The position numbers and the translations under genes are program-made. A stretch of 64,000 bases of DNA from Myxococcota bacterium (GTDB lineage: Bacteria > Myxococcota > B64-G9). The notes under the pieces were generated by a model. That model worked only from the letters and a program-made list of their open reading frames with translations, was not told where the DNA came from and did not search any database. The stretch lies in the NCBI GenBank assembly GCA_022710975.1, contig JAKLGA010000006.1, positions 310,001 to 374,000 of the forward strand, read 5' to 3'. This document shows positions 1 to 7,591 of the stretch, piece after piece (position 1 is the first letter of the stretch; each line of letters begins with the position of its first letter).

Positions 1-158
1 CCTGCGTTGTTGCTGATGAACTCGAGCTGGGTGCGCAGCAGGGCGGCCTCGAAGCCCGCCTGCTTCTCGATCTCGGCCTTCATGGTCCACTGGCAGAAGA
101 CGTACGCCACGCCGGCGCCGACCACGGCCATGAGCAGGGGCAGCAAGAGTTTCTTCAT
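1..158 (-). CDS. Membrane-anchored hypothetical protein, 3' part cut by window edge
   Basis: Leftward gene whose start ATG lies at 156-158 and which runs off the left edge, so only the first ~52 residues are seen. They begin MKKLLLPLLMAVVGAGVAYV, a short basic tip followed by a hydrophobic stretch of about 16 residues, then a charged segment rich in Glu, Lys and Gln that looks helical. This fits an uncleaved N-terminal anchor or signal peptide followed by a coiled coil. No family can be assigned from the fragment. It lies downstream of the HAD gene in the same orientation, 74 bp away. Confidence 0.55.
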   Translation of the reverse strand, partial: MKKLLLPLLMAVVGAGVAYVFCQWTMKAEIEKQAGFEAALLRTQLEFISNNA

Positions 159-232
159 GCGTCGTTCCTCTTTGGGTTGGGGAGGTCAGCCGCAGGCTAT
201 CGCAAGCCGGCCGCCGGATGCAACTCGGGCGC

Positions 233-934
233 TCAGGGCGGCAACATCCCGCGGGCGCGCAGCAGGGGCAGGAGCTCGCGCCAGTCGCGGAAGACGAGCT
301 CGGCCCGGGTGGGCGGCGGGCGCCGGCGCTCGTGGATGCGCGCGGCCCGCATGCCCGCCGCGAGCGCGCCGGAGACGTCGGTGGCCTCCAGATCGCCGAT
401 GTGCAGCACCCGCTCGGGCGGGAGATCGAGCCGGGCCAGCACCGCCTCGAAGGGCGCGCGATCAGGCTTGAGCGCGCCCGTCTCCTCGGCGTTCAGCGTC
501 ACGGAGAAGGGCAGCTCCGCGAGCCCGAGGCCGCGCAGCTTCTGCCCCACCGGGTAGTCCGACAGCAGCGCCAGCGCGAGCCCCTGGTCGTGCAGCTCGG
601 TGAGCGCCCGGCCGACCCCCGGCCGCGGCCGGGTGGAGGCGAACACCGCCATCCAGCGCTGCTCGACGACCTCGTGGATGCGGCGCTCGGCCTCCGCGGC
701 CGTCACCCCCAGGCGCTGGGCCAGCCGCCGGGCCTGCTCGGCGCGGTAGTCCGCGAGGCGCCCCTCGCGGCGCAGCTCCCGGCGCACCCGGTTCAGCTCG
801 CGGAAGAACCCGCGCAGCGGCCACAGCGTGCGGAGGTGCCCCCACATCATGCGGCGGATGCTGTAGAGCGTCCCGTCGAGATCCACGCACACCGCCCGGA
901 GCGTGGGCCGGAGCGCGGGGCGCTCCGGGCTCAC
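233..934 (-). CDS. HAD-superfamily hydrolase (phosphatase-like)
   Basis: 233-residue HAD hydrolase. Motif I is VCVDLDGTLY with the nucleophile and acid Asp at about residues 18 and 20. A helical cap follows (about 25-90). Motif III Lys is in GALKPDRAPF, and motif IV is HIGDLEATDVSGA, so the catalytic set looks complete. The likely reaction is Mg-dependent hydrolysis of a small phosphomonoester in the cytoplasm; substrate unknown. The GTG start (932-934) overlaps the TGA stop of the upstream GH3-type gene as GTGA, indicating translational coupling. Whether it acts on the same metabolite as the GH3 enzyme is inference only. Confidence 0.88.
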   Translation of the reverse strand: MSPERPALRPTLRAVCVDLDGTLYSIRRMMWGHLRTLWPLRGFFRELNRVRRELRREGRLADYRAEQARRLAQRLGVTAAEAERRIHEVVEQRWMAVFASTRPRPGVGRALTELHDQGLALALLSDYPVGQKLRGLGLAELPFSVTLNAEETGALKPDRAPFEAVLARLDLPPERVLHIGDLEATDVSGALAAGMRAARIHERRRPPPTRAELVFRDWRELLPLLRARGMLPP

Positions 935-2688
935 GGGCCGGCCTCCACCCAGCGCGCGGGCCCCAGGCGCTCGAGCGCCGAGGGATCCGCCGCCAGGTGA
1001 GGCACCTTCACGTGGGCGTCGAAGGCGCCGGCCTGGATGCGCGCCAGGCGCCAGCGCTCGAACGCGCCCGCCGGCAGCAGCGCCAGCGCAGGCGCGCCCA
1101 GGCGCAGCGAGGCGCGCTTGGCCTGGTACTCGATGTTCGCCCGCCGCAGCTCCTGCTCGCAGGCCTCGAGCAGCGCGCGGGCCGGTGGATCCGCCAGCGG
1201 GGCCGTCGGCTCGACGTAGAAGACGTAGCGCGGGTTCTCGGCGTCCAGGCGCACGCTGACGCAGAAGCCCGCCAGCGCGACGCCGGTGCGCTCCTGGGCC
1301 GCGGACACCGCCTGCACCACGTGGCTCTCGCCGATCTTCTCCCCGGTGTAGGAGAGCATGTTGCCCCCCTTGTGGCAGAAGACCACCTGGGGCGTGTTGC
1401 GGTACCGGCCGACCACCTCGATCACGTCGTTGATGTCGTAGCGGTACAGACCGTGGGAGCCGGTGATCAGGATGCGGTAGCGCTTGCCCTGCTCCAGCCC
1501 CTCGGCGGTGAGCGCCTCCGGGACCCTGGCCGGGTCCTCGCCCTCGGGCACGAACTCGAGGAAGTGGCTGCCCACGGCCAGCACGCCCGCGGCGCCCTCG
1601 GGCCCCAGCACCACCGTGAAGTTGCCCTCGGAGGCGGTGAAGCCGTAGTCCATGACCTTCAGGCCGCCGAACCACTCGGGGAACTGCCGCAGGTAGAAGG
1701 GCGCGGAGCCGCCCTTCCAGCACAGCAGCCCGCACAGGTTGGGCCACAGGTCGATGGGGCGCACCCGCCCGTGGGCGGCCAGGGAGGCCCGCAGGCGATC
1801 GGCCGCGGCCGGGGCGGGGCGCAGCCGGCGCTCGAGCGCGGCGCGCAGCCCGGGCGGCAACTCCCAGCTCCGGTCCAGGCCGCCGCGCTCGCAGTCCTCG
1901 ATGATGCGCGGGGCGAACTCGGTCAGCTTGCGGCACATGAGGATCAGTGTCGAGGGGTTGATGGCCGCCATGAGCGAGATGTCGGTGATGGCGGCCATGC
2001 GCAGCAGCGTGTAGTACTTGGCCTGGAAGTCCTCCAGGTGGAAGATCTCCATGGGGATGCTCTGGAGCGGCGCGAGCAGGCCGATCCGGCCCGTGGTGCC
2101 CTGATCGACGCCTCCCATGGCCACGGTGATCGAGCCGAAGGGGATGCCGGCCTCGGTCCGCCCCTCGATGCGCGGCGAGTGCATGGTCAGGATGGTGCCC
2201 CGCACGAGCGAGGGGAAGGCCTGGGAGACCTGGCGCATCCACACCCTGCGGCTGACGCGGACCTCCTCGAGGTAGCGGCGGGTGACCGGGATGAACTTGG
2301 CCGCGCCGGTGGTGCCGCTCGTGCGGCCGAAGAAGTACACCTTCTCCTTGACCAGGACGTTCTCCTCGCCGCGGGTCATGCGCTGGATGTAGGGCTCGAG
2401 CTCCTCGTAGCGCCGCACCGGCACCTGGCGCTGGTACGCGCGCACGTCCCGGATGCCGGCGAAGCCGTGCTCGCGGCCGAAGGCGGTGTCCTGCTGGCTG
2501 CGGACCATGTCCAGCAGGCGCTCCGTCTGGATCTCGCGCGGGCGCCTGGTGTGCTCCTCGAAGCGGCTCCAGGACTTGGAGAAGAGGGCCTGGCCCAGCA
2601 GGCGCACCGCCTCGGGTGGGGTGCGCTGCACCAGCCCGCGCCACAGCAACACCGCGGATCCGGCCAGCAGCTGGTCGCCCAGGTTCAC
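931..2688 (-). CDS. GH3-family acyl-adenylating (amido synthetase-like) enzyme
   Basis: About 585 residues, the usual GH3 length. GH3 proteins belong to the ANL adenylating superfamily; plant members join amino acids to jasmonate or auxin, while bacterial substrates are mostly unknown. The ATP-binding P-loop-like motif FGRTSGTTGAAKFIPVT is at about residues 120-135, and GFTASEGN and YRYDINDVIEVVG further on match the later ANL core motifs. Start: a GTG at 2686-2688 has GGGAGG five bases upstream; a second in-frame GTG at 2692-2694 sits too close to that site. Coupled to the HAD gene downstream. Divergent from the membrane protein at 2780. Confidence 0.88.
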   Translation of the reverse strand: MNLGDQLLAGSAVLLWRGLVQRTPPEAVRLLGQALFSKSWSRFEEHTRRPREIQTERLLDMVRSQQDTAFGREHGFAGIRDVRAYQRQVPVRRYEELEPYIQRMTRGEENVLVKEKVYFFGRTSGTTGAAKFIPVTRRYLEEVRVSRRVWMRQVSQAFPSLVRGTILTMHSPRIEGRTEAGIPFGSITVAMGGVDQGTTGRIGLLAPLQSIPMEIFHLEDFQAKYYTLLRMAAITDISLMAAINPSTLILMCRKLTEFAPRIIEDCERGGLDRSWELPPGLRAALERRLRPAPAAADRLRASLAAHGRVRPIDLWPNLCGLLCWKGGSAPFYLRQFPEWFGGLKVMDYGFTASEGNFTVVLGPEGAAGVLAVGSHFLEFVPEGEDPARVPEALTAEGLEQGKRYRILITGSHGLYRYDINDVIEVVGRYRNTPQVVFCHKGGNMLSYTGEKIGESHVVQAVSAAQERTGVALAGFCVSVRLDAENPRYVFYVEPTAPLADPPARALLEACEQELRRANIEYQAKRASLRLGAPALALLPAGAFERWRLARIQAGAFDAHVKVPHLAADPSALERLGPARWVEAGP

Positions 2689-2779
2689 GCGCACCTCCCT
2701 CCGCTCGTCCCCTCAGGCGATAGCACAGCGCGGCGCCGCGGCCATAGAAAAATCCGCGCCGGGATGCTATGACCCGCGC

Positions 2780-3895
2780 ATGCCCCGGGAGGCCCCCACG
2801 CAGACCCCCGCCCCCGTCCGCCGCCGCGGCCCCATGGGCCTCGGGCCCTACGCGGCCCGGCTGAGCCTGTGGAGCGGCCTGATCTGGCTGTGGGGCCTGG
2901 CGTGGAGCGGGCACTACGGCTTCCGCTGGAGCCAGGTGGACGGGCAGGTCGCGCTGTCCAGCGCGCTGCCCATGGCCGCCTGGTCGGCCTTCTTCGCGGT
3001 GTTCATCACCTGGTGCTCGGCCAGCCTGCAGACCCGCCGCAAGCTGCTGCTCGGGCGCCTGGAGCCCAGCCCCGAGGAGTGGCGCCGGCTCGAGCGGGAG
3101 CCGGCCCGCTCCCTGCAGGGCGCGTTCTGGTCCGCGGCCAGCGCCTGGGCCGCGCTCGGGGCCCTGGCGGCCGGCCTCCTGGCGTTCGGCCTGGCCGGCT
3201 TCGAGACCGACGGCAGCCTGGACCGGCTCGGGACCATGGCCTGCACCTTCCTGCTGCCCTGGCTCCTGGCGCTCGGGCTCACGCCGCTGGCCGTGCGGCG
3301 CTCGGCGGCCCGCTTCGTGGCCGCCCTCGAGCGGGGCGGCCCGCTGCGCCTGCCGCGCGGGCGCTACCTGTTGCTGCACAACGTGCTGCCCTACGCGCTG
3401 TTCAACGCAGCGGCCGGGCTGAGCGTGGCCTTCTCGCGTTTCGCGCCGGTCTACCGGCGGGGCGAGGAGCTGTCCGCCCACACCCTGGCGCTGCACCTCG
3501 GCGCGACCGCGCTGGTCATCGGGCTGTTCGTGGTGGGCGCGGCCCGCCTCAAGACGCGCGTGGACTTCCTCAGCCCGATCCAGCTCGAGGGCGCCGGCGC
3601 CAGGGGCAACGGACGGGCCCGTTGGCGCGTGTGGTACGCGCTGGCGGCCGGGCCGCTGACGTACCTGGCGCTGCGGGTCGGCCTGTGGGCCTCGGGCCAG
3701 GAGCAGCTCGCGGTCCGCGACGCCATCCTCCTCAAGGTCGCGACCTGCCTGACCCTCAGCCTGCTCACGGCGTTCTGGGCGGTGTCCTCGACCCTGGCGA
3801 TCATGGAGGCGGAGGGCCTGGATGGCCACCGCTACGTCCGCCTGCACCGCTTTCTCAGGCGCATGGGGCTGCTGGCAGCGCCCGTGGACCGGTAG
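2780..3895 (+). CDS. Polytopic membrane protein of unknown function
   Basis: 371-residue protein with about seven or eight hydrophobic segments (roughly 25-45, 55-75, 110-135, 150-170, 195-215, 235-260, 290-310, 325-350) separated by Arg-rich loops. No catalytic or transport motif was recognised. It starts with ATG at 2780, 85-90 bp from the divergent GH3 start, and is followed by a strong inverted repeat that ends the unit. Function unknown; it could be a sensor-type or housekeeping membrane domain protein. Confidence 0.7.
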   Translation: MPREAPTQTPAPVRRRGPMGLGPYAARLSLWSGLIWLWGLAWSGHYGFRWSQVDGQVALSSALPMAAWSAFFAVFITWCSASLQTRRKLLLGRLEPSPEEWRRLEREPARSLQGAFWSAASAWAALGALAAGLLAFGLAGFETDGSLDRLGTMACTFLLPWLLALGLTPLAVRRSAARFVAALERGGPLRLPRGRYLLLHNVLPYALFNAAAGLSVAFSRFAPVYRRGEELSAHTLALHLGATALVIGLFVVGAARLKTRVDFLSPIQLEGAGARGNGRARWRVWYALAAGPLTYLALRVGLWASGQEQLAVRDAILLKVATCLTLSLLTAFWAVSSTLAIMEAEGLDGHRYVRLHRFLRRMGLLAAPVDR

Positions 3896-3913
3896 GCTGG
3901 CGCCGAAACGCAA

Positions 3914-3939
3914 GAGGCCCGGTCCTGGGACCGGGCCTC
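3914..3939. terminator. Bidirectional terminator hairpin between convergent genes
   Basis: Perfect 12-bp inverted repeat (arms 3914-3925 and 3928-3939, 2-base loop), very G+C rich, placed between the stop of the membrane protein and the stop of the H1-like gene. A short, interrupted T-rich stretch follows it on the minus strand; on the plus strand there is no T-run. Likely a shared transcription stop. Confidence 0.7.
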
Positions 3940-3966
3940 GGTGTGGCGCGCAAGATGAGCAGCTAG

Positions 3967-4137
3967 CTAGCGCTTCGCGCGCTTGACCTTGCGGACCTTC
4001 TTCTTGGCGGCCTTCTTGCCCGGCTTCTTCTTGGCAGCCTTGCGGACCTTCTTCTTGGCGGCCTTCTTGCCCGGCTTCTTGGCGGTCTTGCGGACCTTCT
4101 TGGCGGCCTTCTTCCCCGGCTTCTTCTTCGCGACCAT
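3967..4137 (-). CDS. Histone H1-like Lys/Ala/Pro repeat DNA-binding protein
   Basis: 56 residues, almost all Lys, Ala, Arg, Val, Pro and Gly, built of three near-identical units of about 15 residues around the core KKPGKKAAKK. Such basic repeats resemble the C-terminal tail of eukaryotic H1 and bacterial H1-like proteins (HctB/AlgP type), which bind and compact DNA or RNA by charge. The start MVAKKK was chosen because AGGAGG lies seven bases upstream; an earlier in-frame ATG lacks this. It has its own strong promoter (4195-4223) and a terminator, so it is monocistronic and probably abundant. Confidence 0.8.
   Translation of the reverse strand: MVAKKKPGKKAAKKVRKTAKKPGKKAAKKKVRKAAKKKPGKKAAKKKVRKVKRAKR
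3985..4130. repeat. Tandem direct repeats inside the H1-like gene
   Basis: Three copies of a unit whose plus-strand core is GGCGGCCTTCTTGCCCGGCT (one base differs in the third copy) underlie the repeated protein units. The high identity at the DNA level suggests recent duplication or slippage, so copy number may vary between strains. Confidence 0.7.
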
Positions 4138-4194
4138 CACAGATCCTCCTGTCTCCCCCACCTGTCTTCGTGGTTTACGTGGAGGAGTGACGAT

Positions 4195-4223
4195 ACGTTA
4201 CAATTGCTCTCATGTCATGTCAA
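4195..4223 (-). promoter_or_regulatory. Sigma70-type promoter of the H1-like gene
   Basis: Minus strand: -35 TTGACA (4218-4223, consensus), 17-bp spacer, -10 TAACGT (4195-4200). It lies in a locally AT-rich stretch and points into the H1-like gene about 60 bp away, whose Shine-Dalgarno is AGGAGG. Confidence 0.65.
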
Positions 4224-4278
4224 CACCAAAATTCATTTTCTCCCGGCCCCGCGGTTTCCGTCCACACGCGATGTCCGC

Positions 4279-4307
4279 TTGACACCCACTCCCCTTCGTA
4301 TTACGCA
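4279..4307 (+). promoter_or_regulatory. Possible promoter of RNase E/G gene
   Basis: Consensus -35 TTGACA at 4279-4284, 17-bp spacer and a weak -10 TACGCA at 4302-4307, about 55 bp before the ATG at 4361. The -10 is poor, so this is tentative. Confidence 0.4.
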
Positions 4308-4360
4308 GACGGCCGCGGACGCCGCGTTGCACGATTCCTACCCGCGCGGCTGGAGCTAGC

Positions 4361-6445
4361 ATGCCCAAGGAGATGCTGATCAACGCCTCGGAACCCGGCA
4401 ACATCCGGGTGGCGATTCTCGATCACGGCAGACTGGACGCCTACTTCGAGGAGTTCGACGAGGAGGCCCAGTCCCGGGGAAACATCTACGTGGGGCGGAT
4501 CGCCAACGTGGAGAAGAGCCTGGACGCCTGCTTCGTCGAGTACGGCGAGGCCAAGCACGGCTTCCTGCCCCTGGATGAGATCCTGCCCCACTGCTGGTCG
4601 TCGAAGTCAGGCGAGGGCAAGGCCGCGCCCGGGGACCGGGTGCACCGCGGCCAGCTCCTGGTGGTCCAGGTGGACAAGGAGCCCATCGGCACCAAGGGCG
4701 CGCGACTGACCACCAACATCTCGCTGGCCGGACGGTACATGGTCCTGATGCCCTACAGCGAGACGCTCGGCGTCTCCCGCAAGATCGAGGACCCCGAGCA
4801 GCGCCAGGCCTACCGCGATATCGTCGCGCAGATCGACCCGCCCAAGGGCATGGGCATCATCGTGCGCACGGCGGGGCTGGGCCAGGGCAAGCGCGACCTG
4901 TCGCGCGATCTCAGCTTCCTGCTGCGCCTGTGGAAGGACATCCAGGCCAAGGCGGACTCCGCCAAGCAGCCCATGCTCCTGCACGCCGAGTCCGAGCTCA
5001 TCCTGAGGGTGCTGCGCGACTACTACACCAACGACATCACCCGCACCCACATCGACGAGCCTCAGGCCTTCGAGAAGGCCCAGGAGTTCTTCAAGCTGGC
5101 CATGCCGCGCCAGAAGGACACCCTGCAGGCCTACAGCGATCGCGAGCCGATCTTCGATCGCTTCGGCGTGGAGCAGCAGCTCGAGCAGATCCACGGCCGC
5201 AGCGTCCCCCTGCCCTCCGGCGGCAGCCTGGTGATCGACTCCACCGAGGCGCTGGTGGCCATCGACGTGAACTCCGGCAAGACCAAGTCCAGGGGCGGCC
5301 AGGAGGTCACCGTCTACGAGACGAACCTGGAGGCGGCCCGCGAGGTGGCCAGGCAGCTCAGGCTGCGGGATCTGGGCGGGATCGTGGTGATCGACTTCAT
5401 CGACATGTCCGCCGCCAGCCACCGCTCCGCGGTCGACAAGGCGCTGCGCGACGCCATGAAGGCCGATAAAGCCCGCCACCAGCTCGGCAAGATTTCCTCG
5501 TTCGGCCTGTGCACCTTGACCCGCCAGCGGCTGGGGCGCGCGCTGTCGCGCACCGGCTCCATCCCCTGCCCCACCTGCACGGGCAGCGGACGGGTGCGCG
5601 ACCAGGAGAGCGTCGCCCTGCGCGTGCTGCGGCGCATCCGGGCCGAGGCGTCCGCGGGCGGGCTCGGGGGGGTTCGCGTGCGACTCCACCCGGCCTTGGC
5701 CGAACACCTGCAGAACCGGCATCGAGCCGACCTGCTGGCCGTGGAGCGCCAGCTCGGCATCCAGGTCTCCGTGGTCGGCAACCCGTCGCTGGCCTGGGGG
5801 CAGGAGGAGGTCGATCGGCTGTCCCGGGACGGGAGCCCGCGCCCCGAGCGAAACGACCCCCCCGAGCGGCGTGATCGCCACGACCGGCCCGGGCGCCATG
5901 ACCACGCGGAGCGCGAGGATCGCCCCGCGCGGACCCCGCCCCCTGCTCCACCCGCGCCCGCCGCGGCCAGCCCGGAGGGCCCGCCGGCCGTGGAGACCCC
6001 GGCCGAGGGCGCAGCGCCGGCCGATCCGAATGGCCGCAGCAGGCGTCGGAGACGGCGGCGGCGGAAGCGGTCCGACGGCGCCGGCCCGCTCCCCCAATCG
6101 GCCGAGGGGAGCCAGGCGGCGGCCGGGCCGGAGGTCGAAATGGAAGACGGCGCTCCGGAGACCGAGCCGTCCGCGGCGCCTGCCGGGACCGCGGGCCCGG
6201 CGCCTGCGCCCGTCGCGCGCCCGCCGGTGAGGCCGGCCGAGCTCGAGGATGACGAGAACTACGGCAACCGCCTCCCGCCAGAGCCCGAGGACGACGAGAC
6301 GACCGGGAACCTGGTGGAGGCCGAACCCGAGGTGGACGGCAACCTCGTGCGGACCGGCGGCGATCACCGCAAGCGCCGGCGGCGGCGCCGGCGGCGGCGT
6401 CCTGGCGGCGGCTCCCCCGGGCCGGCCGCTCCGAGAAATGGGTGA
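4361..6445 (+). CDS. Ribonuclease E/G family endoribonuclease
   Basis: 694-residue RNase E/G, an Mg-dependent single-strand endonuclease for rRNA maturation and mRNA turnover. Residues about 35-125 form the S1 domain (YVGRIANVEKSLDACFVEYG). The two catalytic Asp lie in AIDVNSGK (about 300-307) and VVIDFIDM (about 345). The zinc-link motif CPTCTGSGRV is at about 402. After residue ~490 comes a disordered tail with an Arg/Asp/His-rich stretch, an RRRRRRRRKR cluster, acidic blocks and a final Arg-rich stretch. RNase E uses such tails for RNA, membrane or partner binding. With a ~500-residue core and a 200-residue tail it is intermediate between RNase G and RNase E. Confidence 0.93.
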   Translation: MPKEMLINASEPGNIRVAILDHGRLDAYFEEFDEEAQSRGNIYVGRIANVEKSLDACFVEYGEAKHGFLPLDEILPHCWSSKSGEGKAAPGDRVHRGQLLVVQVDKEPIGTKGARLTTNISLAGRYMVLMPYSETLGVSRKIEDPEQRQAYRDIVAQIDPPKGMGIIVRTAGLGQGKRDLSRDLSFLLRLWKDIQAKADSAKQPMLLHAESELILRVLRDYYTNDITRTHIDEPQAFEKAQEFFKLAMPRQKDTLQAYSDREPIFDRFGVEQQLEQIHGRSVPLPSGGSLVIDSTEALVAIDVNSGKTKSRGGQEVTVYETNLEAAREVARQLRLRDLGGIVVIDFIDMSAASHRSAVDKALRDAMKADKARHQLGKISSFGLCTLTRQRLGRALSRTGSIPCPTCTGSGRVRDQESVALRVLRRIRAEASAGGLGGVRVRLHPALAEHLQNRHRADLLAVERQLGIQVSVVGNPSLAWGQEEVDRLSRDGSPRPERNDPPERRDRHDRPGRHDHAEREDRPARTPPPAPPAPAAASPEGPPAVETPAEGAAPADPNGRSRRRRRRRRKRSDGAGPLPQSAEGSQAAAGPEVEMEDGAPETEPSAAPAGTAGPAPAPVARPPVRPAELEDDENYGNRLPPEPEDDETTGNLVEAEPEVDGNLVRTGGDHRKRRRRRRRRRPGGGSPGPAAPRNG

Positions 6446-6493
6446 TGCGCGCGGGCCCCGCGTGCTATCATCCCGAGCAGCTTCGAGGTCGAG

Positions 6494-7537
6494 GTGACAG
6501 TCGGCTCCATGACGAGCAACGGCAGGTCAAGCCCACCAGGCGGTCCCGGGGACAAACGCACCGATCCGCGCATGGCGATCTCGATCGGGATCGAGGTGGA
6601 GGTGGCCGGCGAGCGGCGCCGGGTGTCGCTGGTCAGCCGGGACATCAGCCCGGGCGGCATCTTCCTGCGCACTGAGGCCCCGGCGCCCATCTTCAAGCGC
6701 GTCACGCTGTTCCTGCCGCAACCAGGCGGGACCCAGCTCGTGCTGGGCGGTGAGGTGGTCCGCTCCCTCTCCCCGGAGCAGGCCAGGGCCAAGGGCCAGC
6801 CGGCCGGCATGGCGGTCGCCTTCGACGAGGCCTCGCGCCCGAAGACCAAGCAGCTGCTGGCCCTGGTCGAGCGCATGGCGCAGGGCGAGGCCCGCCCCCC
6901 GGCCGCCGCCCGGGAGCCCCCACCGGCCCCGGCCACCGCGCGCGCGCCCGAGGCCGCGGCCAAGAGCGACGTGGAGGCCAAGGCGGACAGCCTGCTCGGC
7001 GAGCTGGACGCGCTGCTCAAGGGCGACGAGGCGCCTGGGCCTGCGGACGTGGAGCTGGACGTGGTGGTGGATGGACCGCCCGTGGACGTGGAGCCCGAGG
7101 TGACGGACGCCAGCGGGCGACTGCGGGCGCTGGCGCACGAGGAGACCCCCAGGCCTCCTGCCCCGGCCGCTCGCCCCGCGGAGGCCCCTGCCAGGCGCCC
7201 GGCCTCGTCCACGGCGATGCTCCCGCCCGCGCAGGCGGCCGCGCACGTGGCCGAGCTCCAGGCCGCGCTCGCGGCCTACCGCCAGGCGGTCAAGGGGAGC
7301 ACGCACTACGAGGTCCTGCTGCTCACGCGCCAGGCGAGCGCGGAGCAGATCAGGCAGGCCTTCGGGCAGCTCCTCCAGCGGTTGAAGCCGCGCGCGCCGT
7401 CCTCCCAGCTTCCGCCCGAGCTCGCCAGGGGCTTGGCGCAGGCGCTGGACAGGATCAAGAAGGCGTCCGACACGCTGACCCACCCCGAGCGCCGCAAGGC
7501 CTACGATTTCCTCCTGCAGGCCGACAACGGCAGCTGA
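6494..7537 (+). CDS. PilZ-domain protein with C-terminal degenerate J-domain
   Basis: 347 residues. Residues about 20-120 match the PilZ fold in its myxobacterial form (KRTDPRMAISIGIEVEV..., SRDISPGGIFLRTE), which can bind c-di-GMP or act as a protein scaffold. A Pro/Ala-rich linker follows (about 125-250). The C-terminal 80 residues resemble a DnaJ J-domain (YEVLLLTRQASAEQIRQAF, HPERRKAYDFL), but the Hsp70-activating HPD tripeptide is replaced (KPR), so DnaK stimulation is unlikely. Start is GTG at 6494, 48 bp after the RNase E/G stop, with GAGGTCGAG just before it; an ATG at 6509 has no ribosome site. Probably co-transcribed with RNase E/G. Confidence 0.85.
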   Translation: MTVGSMTSNGRSSPPGGPGDKRTDPRMAISIGIEVEVAGERRRVSLVSRDISPGGIFLRTEAPAPIFKRVTLFLPQPGGTQLVLGGEVVRSLSPEQARAKGQPAGMAVAFDEASRPKTKQLLALVERMAQGEARPPAAAREPPPAPATARAPEAAAKSDVEAKADSLLGELDALLKGDEAPGPADVELDVVVDGPPVDVEPEVTDASGRLRALAHEETPRPPAPAARPAEAPARRPASSTAMLPPAQAAAHVAELQAALAAYRQAVKGSTHYEVLLLTRQASAEQIRQAFGQLLQRLKPRAPSSQLPPELARGLAQALDRIKKASDTLTHPERRKAYDFLLQADNGS

Positions 7538-7591
7538 GCCTGGCAAGGCGCACCCTGCGAGCGCTCCGCCGGTGTCTCCGGGAGCGTGGGC

